Assembly (NCBI GenBank): GCA_964600435.1
Contig: CAZRJB010000017.1
Coordinates: forward strand, 1-14,646
Source: HGM11367 sp964600435
GTDB lineage: Bacteria; Bacillota; Clostridia; Christensenellales; UBA1242
Length of the DNA: 14,646 nt
Reading direction: 5' to 3'
Part shown: piece after piece, positions 1-6,636 of the stretch
Layout of the letters: the number at the start of each line of letters is the position of its first letter
How positions within the stretch are numbered: the first letter of the stretch is position 1
The notes under the pieces: generated by a model
Told to the model about the DNA's origin: nothing
Seen by the model: the letters and a program-made list of their open reading frames with translations, nothing else
The model's database searches: none
Program-made: the position numbers and the translations under genes

Positions 1-141
1 TTTTTTACTTTTTTATACCTTTTCGCAAACACTCGGGCAAGGTGTGGCAACATTTAACTGTTTTATCAAAAACTTATGCCTTATATTTTTTTACAACAAT
101 CAAAAAATTGAATGCATGGCTGTGCTGATATATGCTATCAA

Positions 142-174
142 AAAACGATGGTGCTGTTTTTACATCATCGTTTT
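142..174 (-). terminator. Probable intrinsic terminator of degV
   Basis: A 12-bp stem (142-153 with 163-174, one G-U pair) with a 9-nt loop lies 16 bases beyond the degV stop codon. Read leftwards it is followed by a short T run (complement of 140-145). The stem is mostly A-T with a GC-containing middle, so strength is moderate. Nothing else is supported in positions 1-189; this is the contig edge. Confidence 0.55.
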
Positions 175-189
175 AAACTTTAATAAAAC

Positions 190-1077
190 CTATAAAGGTC
201 TTTCTTCGTTGCTTATAAAAGCATAAGCCACAGCGTTTGGTCCAACATGTGCGCCAATAATTGGCCCCATTATTCTAATCTCTGGTTTAATTCCATATTG
301 ATTTTCAATCATTTCTGACAATCTTGTTGCAACGGGCAAATTGTCTGTGTGAACAATTTCAATATCAAAATATTTGTTTTTTGTGTATTTTGCAAAAGCA
401 TCAACAACCGTTTTTAATGCTTTGTTTGTACCATTAATTTTTTCAGTTATTTCCAATTTTCCATCTTTGGTGAATTGAATTATTGGTTTAACCTTTAAAA
501 TTGTTCCAATAACTGCTTTTGGCCCAGAAATTCTCCCACCTCTTTTTAAATACATTAAATCATCAACAACAACAAAATGTTGAACATGCATTTTTTCTTT
601 TTCCAAAATGTCATACACTTCTTGATTGCTTAAGCCTTCATCACGCAATTTGCATGCCAAACGAACAAGGATTCCTTCTCCAATTGTTGTTGTTCTGCTT
701 TCAAGAGCAAGATAGTTTATGTTTGGGTATTTTTCTTTTACAATTTCAATTGCTTTTTTTGCATTGTCAATTGTTGGACTCAAACCGCAACTTTGCGAAA
801 TATGAAGTGCGTTAACAATTCCTTTTTCTGCCATTTCAGTAAAAAGGTCAATATGTGCTTGCAAATTTAAAATTGTTGTTTTTGCAACACCACCACTTCT
901 AAGAGTGTTGTAATAGTTAACATAATCTTCATAACTTTTAAAATCGTCTAAATATTCGTTTAAATCTCCATTTTTTTCAATTGTAAAACTCAATTTGCCA
1001 ACAAAAACATTCAATTGCTTATATTCGTCTGCATATAAGTCGCAAGTTGAGTCGGTTGAAATATCAAATTTTTTCAT
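190..1077 (-). CDS. degV: DegV family fatty-acid-binding protein
   Basis: The 295-aa product is a full-length DegV family protein. These bind a single fatty acid and, where studied in Firmicutes (FakB), present it to the kinase FakA for phosphorylation and entry into phospholipid synthesis. Visible family blocks are the N-terminal DSTCDL (residues 9-14), AKTT near 65-68, the VDDLMYLKRGGRIS block (171-184) followed by a conserved Ala/Ile-Gly stretch and KPI, and the C-terminal IGAHVGPNA (274-282). I chose the Met at 1077 because an AGGAG Shine-Dalgarno sits 7 nt upstream; a 13-codon longer reading lacks one. It is monocistronic, with its own promoter and terminator. No fakA lies in the window. 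The family is certain; the acyl-chain preference and FakB role are inferred. Confidence 0.93.
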   Translation of the reverse strand: MKKFDISTDSTCDLYADEYKQLNVFVGKLSFTIEKNGDLNEYLDDFKSYEDYVNYYNTLRSGGVAKTTILNLQAHIDLFTEMAEKGIVNALHISQSCGLSPTIDNAKKAIEIVKEKYPNINYLALESRTTTIGEGILVRLACKLRDEGLSNQEVYDILEKEKMHVQHFVVVDDLMYLKRGGRISGPKAVIGTILKVKPIIQFTKDGKLEITEKINGTNKALKTVVDAFAKYTKNKYFDIEIVHTDNLPVATRLSEMIENQYGIKPEIRIMGPIIGAHVGPNAVAYAFISNEERPL

Positions 1078-1106
1078 TATTTTTCTCCTATAATTTACAC
1101 AACAAT

Positions 1107-1134
1107 AATATAACATTTAAATAATTTTTTGCAA
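1107..1134 (-). promoter_or_regulatory. degV promoter (extended -10)
   Basis: Read leftwards: -35 TTGCAA at 1129-1134, a 16-bp spacer, and -10 TATATT at 1107-1112 preceded by TGT, an extended -10 (TGn). The transcription start would fall near 1100, about 23 nt before the degV ATG. It is recognised by matching the housekeeping sigma consensus only. Confidence 0.55.
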
Positions 1135-1376
1135 CTATTTTTATTTTTTTGTCGAATATTTATTAAAAATGTAAACAAATAAATTTTAAGTTATTGCCAA
1201 AATTTTAATAAAAATAATTTAATCATACAAGAACCGTTTAAAAACCACACTTTTTAACGTATACAAAAATATAATTGATTATTGTTTTTGTTCATAATGC
1301 TTAAAAAAACCATGTTCAACTCTACACTTTTTTATAAATCTGATAAGCTTATTAAAACAAATAAAAGCCAAGAAAA
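1117..1376. other. AT-rich intergenic stretch, no gene seen
   Basis: Between the degV promoter and the typA terminator the DNA is very AT-rich and stop-dense on both strands. The only structure I noticed is a weak hairpin (1235-1244 with 1251-1259, one bulge, CCACAC loop) with no T tract. I assign no function. Confidence 0.5.
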
Positions 1377-1405
1377 AACCCTACTTAGTTTGCCTAAATA
1401 GGGTT
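1373..1405 (-). terminator. Intrinsic terminator of typA
   Basis: A 12-bp stem with one mismatch (1377-1388 with 1394-1405), containing an AACCCTA/TAGGGTT end, a 5-nt loop, and a T6 run when read leftwards. It lies 35 bp beyond the typA stop codon and is a standard Rho-independent terminator. Confidence 0.78.
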
Positions 1406-1439
1406 AAAATAATTCCACTAATTTTTTATTATATTTTTG

Positions 1440-3281
1440 TTAATCTATTGTAACTTCTCCTCTAAGAAGTTTTCCACGTTCTCTCATTCTTAAATTGTGG
1501 TCCAAAATTTTCTTTCTGATTCTAATCGATTTTGGGGTTATTTCCATATATTCATCTGGTGCTAAAAATTCTATACAATCTTCCATGCTCATAACTCTAA
1601 CTGGGGATAACCTTAATGCTTCATCTGCACTAGAAGACCTACAGTTTGACAAATGTTTAGTTTTGCAAACATTAACAACAATATCGTCACCTTTAGGGTT
1701 TTGCCCAACAACCATTCCGCCATAAACAGGAACACCTGCGCCAATAAACAATTCACCCCTATCTTGAGCATTAAACAAACCATAAACAACAGACTCACCG
1801 CTTTCAAAAGCAACAAGTGAACCATAATCTCTGGTTGCAATTTCGCCTTTATATGGCTCGTAGGCATAGAACACTGTGCCCATAATTCCTTCACCTTTTG
1901 TATCAGTCAAAAGTTCACTTTTAAAACCAAACAATCCACGTTCTGGAACATAAAACTCCAATTTCATACGGCTACCCTTAGGTGTCATTGAAATAAGTTC
2001 ACCTTTTCTAACACCCATTTTGTTCATGATTGTTCCAACGCAATCGGCAGGCACATCAATTGTTAAAATATCAATTGGCTCACATTTTTTGCCATCAATT
2101 TCTTTAAATCTAACACGTGGATTGCTAACTTGAAATTCGTAGCCATCTCTACGCATGTTTTCAATTAAAATGCTTAAATGCATTTCGCCTCGTCCACAAA
2201 CAGTAAAGCAATCACTTGTTGTTCCATCTGTAACTTTTAAAGAAAGGTCTTTAACTGCTTCTTTATATAATCTATCTCTCAAGTGTCTGCTTGTTACAAA
2301 TTTACCTTCTTTGCCAGCAAATGGTGAATCATTAACTAAAAAAGTCATTTCAACACTTGGTTCTGCAATTTTAACAAACTCCAAAGGCTCAACTCGTCCA
2401 GATGAACAAATTGTGTCACCAATTTTTGTGTCTTCAATTCCAGCCACACAGGCAATGTCTCCCACAGAGACTTCTTTTGCAGGAACACGTTTTAAACCTT
2501 CAAAGGTGAACAACTGCACAATTTTCCCTTTAACATTTTTGGCTGAATCGTGATAGTTGCAAACCACAATGTTGTCGTTAACTCTTAAAACGCCACTTTC
2601 AACTTTGCCAATTGCAAGTCTGCCAACATAGTCATTTTGCTCAGCAGAAGAAATAAGCATTCTTGCTGGCAAATTTTCGTTTCCTTCTGGGGCAGGAATA
2701 TGTTTTAAAATGGTTTCAAAAAGCGGAACAAAATCTGTTCCTTGAACATTTGGGTCCAAAGAAGATATTCCAAGCCTTGCAGAAGCAAAAACAAAAGGAC
2801 TTTCTAGTTGGTCATCATCCGCATTTAAATCCATTAAAAGTTCCAAAACTTCATCTTGAACCTCAGAGAGCCTTGCATCTGGCTTGTCAATTTTGTTAAC
2901 AACAACAATAACTTTTAACTTTAATGCAAGAGCTTTTTCAAGAACAAATCTGGTTTGTGGCATTGTTCCTTCATAAGCATCAACAACCAACAAAACTCCA
3001 TCAACCATTTTTAAAACACGCTCAACCTCTCCACCAAAGTCGGCATGCCCTGGAGTGTCTATAATGTTAATTTTAACATCTTTATATTGACAACTTGTGT
3101 TTTTTGACAAAATGGTTATGCCACGTTCTTTTTCCAAATCGTTAGAGTCCATAACCCTATCTTCAACAATTTGATTATCTCTAAATACATTGCCCTGTTT
3201 TAACATTTCATTAACCAAACTGGTTTTGCCATGGTCAACGTGGGCAATTATTGCAACATTTCTTAATTTTTCGTTTTTCAT
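1440..3281 (-). CDS. typA: TypA/BipA ribosome-associated translational GTPase
   Basis: The product is 613 aa, the usual TypA/BipA length. The GTPase domain has all signatures: G1 AHVDHGKT (13-20), G2 RGIT (53-56), G3 DTPGH (75-79) with the catalytic His, G4 NKID (129-132) and G5 SAR (167-169). EF-G-like domains III and V and the BipA-specific C-terminal domain follow, ending in a basic RERGKLLRGEVTID-type tail. BipA binds the 70S ribosome at the EF-G site and supports ribosome assembly and stress or cold growth. The start has a GGA-type Shine-Dalgarno 7 nt upstream. It has its own promoter and terminator and sits downstream of rplT, which fits its link to 50S assembly; the functional connection is inferred. 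Confidence 0.97.
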   Translation of the reverse strand: MKNEKLRNVAIIAHVDHGKTSLVNEMLKQGNVFRDNQIVEDRVMDSNDLEKERGITILSKNTSCQYKDVKINIIDTPGHADFGGEVERVLKMVDGVLLVVDAYEGTMPQTRFVLEKALALKLKVIVVVNKIDKPDARLSEVQDEVLELLMDLNADDDQLESPFVFASARLGISSLDPNVQGTDFVPLFETILKHIPAPEGNENLPARMLISSAEQNDYVGRLAIGKVESGVLRVNDNIVVCNYHDSAKNVKGKIVQLFTFEGLKRVPAKEVSVGDIACVAGIEDTKIGDTICSSGRVEPLEFVKIAEPSVEMTFLVNDSPFAGKEGKFVTSRHLRDRLYKEAVKDLSLKVTDGTTSDCFTVCGRGEMHLSILIENMRRDGYEFQVSNPRVRFKEIDGKKCEPIDILTIDVPADCVGTIMNKMGVRKGELISMTPKGSRMKLEFYVPERGLFGFKSELLTDTKGEGIMGTVFYAYEPYKGEIATRDYGSLVAFESGESVVYGLFNAQDRGELFIGAGVPVYGGMVVGQNPKGDDIVVNVCKTKHLSNCRSSSADEALRLSPVRVMSMEDCIEFLAPDEYMEITPKSIRIRKKILDHNLRMRERGKLLRGEVTID

Positions 3282-3312
3282 ACAATTTTCCTTTTTTCCA
3301 TTACAAAAAAAG

Positions 3313-3342
3313 AGTATATCACACTCTTGGTATAAATTTCAA
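3313..3342 (-). promoter_or_regulatory. typA promoter with overlapping inverted repeat
   Basis: Read leftwards: -35 TTGAAA at 3337-3342, an 18-bp spacer, -10 TATACT at 3313-3318 with TGA just upstream (extended -10). A 6-bp inverted repeat (AAGAGT at 3310-3315, ACTCTT at 3323-3328) overlaps the -10 box and could be an operator or chance. Confidence 0.65.
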
Positions 3343-3361
3343 GCATGAATATACAAATTTC

Positions 3362-3403
3362 AAAAAAACAAGACAAACTCGATGTTTTTTGCCTTGTTTT
3401 TTT
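3362..3403 (-). terminator. Terminator of the infC-rpmI-rplT operon
   Basis: The 11-bp arms at 3362-3372 and 3393-3403 (A7-CAAG with CTTG-T7) extend after one mismatch by four more pairs (3374-3377 with 3388-3391). Read leftwards, the 3' arm ends in T7 and serves as the U tract. It lies 3 bp beyond the rplT stop codon. Confidence 0.68.
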
Positions 3404-3405
3404 AA

Positions 3406-3753
3406 TTAATTTGCTTTTGCAGTTGCAACCAAAGCTTTAAAGCCTTCAGCATCATTAACAGCCATGTCTGCTAAAACTTTTCTGTTTAAGCCAATGTTTG
3501 CTTTTTTTAAACCAAACATAAATTTGCTGTAAGAAATGTCGTTTTGATGGCATGCAGCATTGATTCTTTGAATCCATAAAGAACGGAAATTACGTTTTTT
3601 AAGTTTTCTACCAATATATGCATATTGACCACTTTTCATAACTGCTTCTCTAGCAACTCTATAAAGTTTAGATTTAGCACCTCTGTAGCCTTTTGCTTGT
3701 TTTAAAATTGCTCTTTTCTTTTTTTGAGCATTTACTGATCTTTTAATTCTCAT
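3406..3753 (-). CDS. rplT: 50S ribosomal protein L20
   Basis: The 115-aa product is L20 over its whole length, close to the usual 117-119 aa. It opens MRIKRSV, continues with the basic helix containing KGYRGAKSKLYRVA, and carries the conserved FRSLWIQRINAA block near 57-68 and a C-terminal globular domain that binds 23S rRNA helices 40/41. L20 is essential for early 50S assembly and in Firmicutes autoregulates this operon through its leader. The Shine-Dalgarno is AAAGGGAG upstream of ATG. It follows rpmI by 22 nt and is the last gene of the operon. Confidence 0.98.
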   Translation of the reverse strand: MRIKRSVNAQKKKRAILKQAKGYRGAKSKLYRVAREAVMKSGQYAYIGRKLKKRNFRSLWIQRINAACHQNDISYSKFMFGLKKANIGLNRKVLADMAVNDAEGFKALVATAKAN

Positions 3754-3775
3754 TGTATAATTCTCCCTTTAAACC

Positions 3776-3970
3776 TTACGCATTGATCATTCTTTTAACT
3801 GTTTTGCTTTGAGTTTTAGATAGAACTCTGCCACGTCTTAGTTTTCTTTTTCTAGATTGGCTTTTTTCTGTCATAAAGTGACCTCTGTCTGTTCCATTGA
3901 TCATAACTTTGCCAGATTTTGTAACTTTAAATCTTTTTTTAGCACCACTGTGTGATTTTTGTTTTGGCAT
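3776..3970 (-). CDS. rpmI: 50S ribosomal protein L35
   Basis: The 64-aa, very basic product matches the standard length of L35. It starts MPKQKSHSGAKKRFKVT, the family signature, has a KSRKRKLRR-like basic patch in the middle and ends near VKRMI. L35 is a small 50S protein. The ATG is preceded by AAAGGAG at good spacing. It lies between infC (73-nt gap) and rplT (22-nt gap) in the conserved infC-rpmI-rplT order and should be co-transcribed from the infC promoter. Confidence 0.98.
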   Translation of the reverse strand: MPKQKSHSGAKKRFKVTKSGKVMINGTDRGHFMTEKSQSRKRKLRRGRVLSKTQSKTVKRMINA

Positions 3971-4043
3971 AAAAATTCTCCTTTAAGTTTGATTTGGCCG
4001 AAACCGACCTAACTATGTTGTTTTTTGTAAATAAAAAGTACAA

Positions 4044-4562
4044 CTACTTTGATTTTTTAGGCGACACAATCACAATTATGTTTCTTCCAACAATTTCAGG
4101 TTCTTTTTCGCAAATACCCTTTTCTTGAACCAATGAACAATAGTTTTTAACAACTTCAATTGCTTTTGCTGAGTATGCTTGTTGACGACCACTCATTCTT
4201 AAAACAACTTTAAGTTTGTTGCCATCGCTCAAAAACTCATAACCGCGTTTTGCCTTGATTTCCAAGTCACGTTTGTCAATTGTCATGGAAAGTTGAATTT
4301 CTTTTAATTCGCAAACTTTTTGATTTTTTCTTAATTCTTTTTCTTTTTTAACAGCGTCAAATTTGTATTTTCCATAATCAAGAATTTTGCAAACTGCAAT
4401 GCCGTTGCCAAAAGACATTTGAACCAAATCTAAATTGTCTTTATATGCAATTTGTTGTGCTTGTTGTTTTGACATTATGCCAAGTTGCTCGCCGTCTGCA
4501 CTAATCAAACGAACTTGATTTGCTGTTATTTGCTCATTAATTAACAATTCTTTAAAAATAAT
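4044..4562 (-). CDS. infC: Translation initiation factor IF-3 (AUU start)
   Basis: IF3 binds the 30S subunit and discriminates against non-canonical start codons. With the proposed start the product is 172 aa, a normal length. The N-domain includes INEQI and GEQLGIMSKQQA, a lysine-rich linker follows, and the C-domain ends IIVIVSPKK. There is no ATG at the 5' end. A TTG at 4545-4547 is too far from the Shine-Dalgarno. The AAAGGGGG at 4568-4575 is followed by two tandem ATT codons (4560-4562 and 4557-4559). Starting at the first ATT gives (M)IFKELLINEQI, which aligns without gaps to the start of Bacillus IF3. AUU starts are known for infC in E. coli and Geobacillus, where IF3 represses its own translation. 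Gene identity is certain; the choice between the two ATTs is not. Confidence 0.95.
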   Translation of the reverse strand: MIFKELLINEQITANQVRLISADGEQLGIMSKQQAQQIAYKDNLDLVQMSFGNGIAVCKILDYGKYKFDAVKKEKELRKNQKVCELKEIQLSMTIDKRDLEIKAKRGYEFLSDGNKLKVVLRMSGRQQAYSAKAIEVVKNYCSLVQEKGICEKEPEIVGRNIIVIVSPKKSK

Positions 4563-4747
4563 TGTATCCCCCTTTAAATGTACCTACCATCCACAAGCAA
4601 GAAACACATGTTTAACTTGCATTCAAAAAAAGAATAAGTGGAAAACATAAAAACTTCCACCTATTCCTTAAAAAAATGAAAAGAACAAAACTCCGCAGCC
4701 AAATCAATTTTTGACTGGTGAGAAGTGGAAACTTCTACTCGATAACA
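4563..4747 (-). promoter_or_regulatory. L20-type leader attenuator of infC-rpmI-rplT
   Basis: From the inferred start near 4747 to the infC start codon there is about 185 nt of structured leader. In transcript order: a hairpin AGAAGT-TTCC-ACTTCT (4736-4721) followed by CTCACC; a hairpin with CCA/TGG and TCAA/TTGA arms (about 4717-4698); a terminator (4666-4625); and a small hairpin (4620-4597) before the Shine-Dalgarno. The loop and 3' arm of the first hairpin (4723-4731) can pair over 9 bp, with two G-U pairs, with the 5' arm of the terminator (4654-4662), an antiterminator arrangement. In Bacillus-type Firmicutes this position holds the L20 leader, where L20 binding promotes termination. 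Position and architecture support this; I have not scored it against the Rfam model. Confidence 0.75.
4625..4666 (-). terminator. Attenuator terminator in the infC leader
   Basis: A 12-bp stem with one G-U pair (4632-4643 with 4655-4666) and an 11-nt loop, followed leftwards by T7 (complement of 4625-4631). It ends 62 nt before the infC start codon and downstream of the operon promoter, so it must be conditional. It also intercepts read-through from ytxC, which has no terminator of its own. Confidence 0.85.
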
Positions 4748-4753
4748 AAAGTG

Positions 4754-4782
4754 ATTATATCAAAGAGTTTTAATCTTGTCAA
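4754..4782 (-). promoter_or_regulatory. Perfect-consensus promoter of infC operon
   Basis: Read leftwards: -35 TTGACA (4777-4782), exactly 17 bp, -10 TATAAT (4754-4759), preceded by TGA (extended -10). Every position matches the housekeeping consensus, the strongest promoter in the window, as expected for a ribosomal protein operon throttled downstream by attenuation. Confidence 0.9.
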
Positions 4783-4805
4783 CTAGTTTTTGCAAAAATT
4801 TTTAA

Positions 4806-5585
4806 CTAATTGGTTTCATTGTTCAAAGTGCTGTCCAGGTTTAAAAAATTAATTCGATTATCAAAAATTTGTTTAAGCAAACTAATCAAATTAGAATTAA
4901 AATTTTCGCCACAATAAATGTTTACATATTTTGGAGCAAACGCAATCAAATTTGAAATAATTGTTGAATCTATATCTTTATCTAAAATGTTGTTTTCTTT
5001 AAGAAGGTTAAAGTTTGTATCATAAAACATAACTTTTCCGTCATCTTGAAGCATGTTTATTGTTTCGTTTTTGAGTTCTAAATTGTTAACCAAAAACTTA
5101 AGCAATTCAACCAAAGTTTCGTTTGAAGAAAGATACGCTTTGTTGTCGTTGGCAATTTGAACCAACTCTTTCCATTTGTCTTTTAAAACTCCAAGTTTAA
5201 AAAAATAGAATGCTTCAACATCTATGCTGTTTTCCAAATTTAACAGTTTTTGAACAATATATTTATCTGCCTCCCTATCAAAACTTAACAATGCCTGCAA
5301 AAAAGCATTTTTGCTTATTGCATCCAAATTTGGAAGCGACAAATTTTCTTCCAAAAACTTTAGTTTAAAATCCTCACAAATAACATCACTAATCAAATTA
5401 CAAATAAAATGTTTATATCGGTTTTCGTCACAGTTATCTGCCGAAACCAAAATTGAAATATTTCCACACCTTTCATATGTAGTAACAAAACCGTTATATT
5501 CTTTGCAAAACTCTTTTATTGATAAATATATTTTTTTTGAAACAAGAATGTTTTTGTCTGATAGATTAATGCAAAATTCCCACAT
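4806..5585 (-). CDS. ytxC: YtxC-family sporulation-associated protein
   Basis: The 259-aa soluble protein has no signal peptide or membrane segment. I recognise it as YtxC-like from two blocks: a central stretch with SFDREADKYIVQKLLNLE, then FYFFKLGVLKDKWKEL (about 101-140), and a C-terminal block containing LIAFAPKYVNIY, then LLKQIFDNRINFL (about 213-248). The family is annotated as sporulation protein YtxC in Bacillus and Clostridia, molecular function unknown. In Bacillus ytxC lies in the thrS-infC neighbourhood, so the position just upstream of infC supports the call. An AAAGGAG Shine-Dalgarno lies 5 nt before the ATG. No terminator separates it from the infC promoter. It suggests a spore-forming lineage or ancestry, but one gene does not prove sporulation. 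Confidence 0.78.
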   Translation of the reverse strand: MWEFCINLSDKNILVSKKIYLSIKEFCKEYNGFVTTYERCGNISILVSADNCDENRYKHFICNLISDVICEDFKLKFLEENLSLPNLDAISKNAFLQALLSFDREADKYIVQKLLNLENSIDVEAFYFFKLGVLKDKWKELVQIANDNKAYLSSNETLVELLKFLVNNLELKNETINMLQDDGKVMFYDTNFNLLKENNILDKDIDSTIISNLIAFAPKYVNIYCGENFNSNLISLLKQIFDNRINFLNLDSTLNNETN

Positions 5586-5719
5586 AAATTCTCCTTTAAC
5601 AGCGGAAGTTTGTCAGCCCAGCAACTTTGCCTGCAACTGATGTTTTATTTAAAATCTATTGTATTTTATGCAAGAAAAATAAAAATACACATTTACAAAA
5701 CAATCTTTTGTTAAATTAA
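5586..5719. other. Divergent intergenic region upstream of ytxC
   Basis: This region holds the start signals of ytxC (leftward). Close to the gene there is a GC-richer stretch of about 45 bp with two imperfect copies of AGTTGCnGG. I cannot identify a convincing housekeeping promoter for ytxC: candidate -10-like motifs (TACAAT, TAAAAT near 5660-5670) lack a good -35 box. A sporulation sigma factor promoter is possible but not demonstrable. Confidence 0.4.
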
Positions 5720-5748
5720 TTGACATTTTTTTGAAAAAATTATTTAAT
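5720..5748 (+). promoter_or_regulatory. Promoter of the lipoprotein gene
   Basis: TTGACA at 5720-5725, a 17-bp spacer of T and A runs, and TTTAAT (5 of 6) at 5743-5748. The start of transcription would be near 5755, about 32 nt before the ATG at 5787. Confidence 0.7.
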
Positions 5749-5786
5749 CTAATATATATATATTAAATCCAATAAAGGAGTGTTAT

Positions 5787-6590
5787 ATGAAAAAAAGGTT
5801 TTTACCAGTCACATTGTTGTTATCTTTAATGTTTTGTTGCTTTTGTTTTGCCGGATGCACAGAAATTCCCCAAAGTTATGAAATCACTGTTAAATCTTTG
5901 CACTATAATTTAGGCAGTGTAGAAGGCGGAAATGCAAAATATAACCAAGGTCAAACAGTCACAATAAAAGCACGTCCAACTTTAGAAACCACAGAGTTTT
6001 ATTGTTGGCTTTTAAACAATAAGGTTGTTTCAACTGAAAAAGACCACACTTTTACAGTTTCTAGTGCAGCCGCCGGTGAATATGTTGCCTTGTTTAGTTG
6101 CCCTTGTTTGGAATATTTTTCAATTTCCGAAATAACAAACATTGCAACTGGCAATGATGACAACACTGACGTTTCTAAAATTAATATACAAATTGGCAAA
6201 TTAAACAATCTTTTAACAACAGTCTATTCTTTTGAGCCTTCAGGCGAAACCGAAGATTTTGAAACAATTTACCAAAACAATTCTCTTCCTTTTGCTTTTG
6301 ACATTCAAGAAGACATCTTTATTAAAATTGACGTAACATACATCACTGGAGAAAACACTTTTGTATCTTCAACAAAATCAGAAATTCCCGCAAATAATGA
6401 CTTATCCAACAGCACTTTTACGCATGAAATAAAATTGTCATCAAAAGCAACATCACCTCAAAACGACGACTTTAATATAACCCTAAACAACCCAACACTA
6501 ACTCTAAATTTTACACGTTTAGATAATAAAAATAATAATGAATTCATTTTTAGTTTTTTAACAAAAAACAAAACCGAAACACAAGAATAA
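5787..6590 (+). CDS. Lipoprotein with divergent InlB B-like repeat
   Basis: The 267-aa product begins with a lysine-rich n-region and hydrophobic core, then the lipobox FAGC with Cys24 as the expected acylation site, so it should be anchored to the outer face of the cytoplasmic membrane. The signal has three extra cysteines (17, 18, 20). Residues about 42-103 resemble the divergent InlB B-repeat type of extracellular beta domain: GSVEGGNAKYNQGQTVTIKA near the start, FYCWLLNN in the middle and EYVALF at the end. The rest is Ser/Thr/Asn-rich and predicted beta, with no catalytic motif I recognise. The start has AAAGGAG 6 nt upstream. It has its own promoter, and its terminator is shared with the convergent ppa. 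Localisation is well supported; function is unknown, perhaps adhesion or a wall-associated role. Confidence 0.85.
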   Translation: MKKRFLPVTLLLSLMFCCFCFAGCTEIPQSYEITVKSLHYNLGSVEGGNAKYNQGQTVTIKARPTLETTEFYCWLLNNKVVSTEKDHTFTVSSAAAGEYVALFSCPCLEYFSISEITNIATGNDDNTDVSKINIQIGKLNNLLTTVYSFEPSGETEDFETIYQNNSLPFAFDIQEDIFIKIDVTYITGENTFVSSTKSEIPANNDLSNSTFTHEIKLSSKATSPQNDDFNITLNNPTLTLNFTRLDNKNNNEFIFSFLTKNKTETQE

Positions 6591-6597
6591 CACAACA

Positions 6598-6634
6598 AAA
6601 AATGCTTGCTCAAACTTAATGAACAAGCATTTTT
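6598..6634. terminator. Bidirectional terminator between lipoprotein gene and ppa
   Basis: A perfect 11-bp stem (A5-TGCTTG at 6598-6608, CAAGCA-T5 at 6624-6634) with a 15-nt loop lies between two convergent stop codons. It has a T run on the right for the lipoprotein gene and, in the other direction, T5 from the A run for ppa. Confidence 0.8.
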
Positions 6635-6636
6635 AT

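Noticed and set aside
21..55. Left contig edge as another copy of the right-end repeat
   Set aside because: Only a 9-base match (CTTGCCCGA, on the opposite strand) is shared with the right-end block, too little to claim relationship.
44..226. A 60-codon rightward frame starting with GTG near the left edge
   Set aside because: No Shine-Dalgarno, overlaps the 3' end of degV and its terminator, and has the composition of random AT-rich DNA.
1235..1259. Hairpin in the degV-typA intergenic region as a terminator or small RNA
   Set aside because: The stem is A-T rich with a bulge and lacks a T tract; no promoter reads into it in a convincing way.
2155..2553. A 132-codon rightward frame opposite typA, and several others opposite degV, typA, ytxC and the LRR gene
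   Set aside because: They are antisense to clear conserved genes, lack ribosome binding sites and resemble no protein family.
4545..4547. TTG as the start of infC
   Set aside because: It is about 20 nt from the Shine-Dalgarno and would truncate the conserved N-terminus; the tandem ATT codons fit spacing and family alignment.
5586..5640. A T-box or other riboswitch upstream of ytxC
   Set aside because: No T-box AGGGUGGNACCGCG-like segment and no terminator/antiterminator pair; only a short GC-richer stretch with weak repeats.
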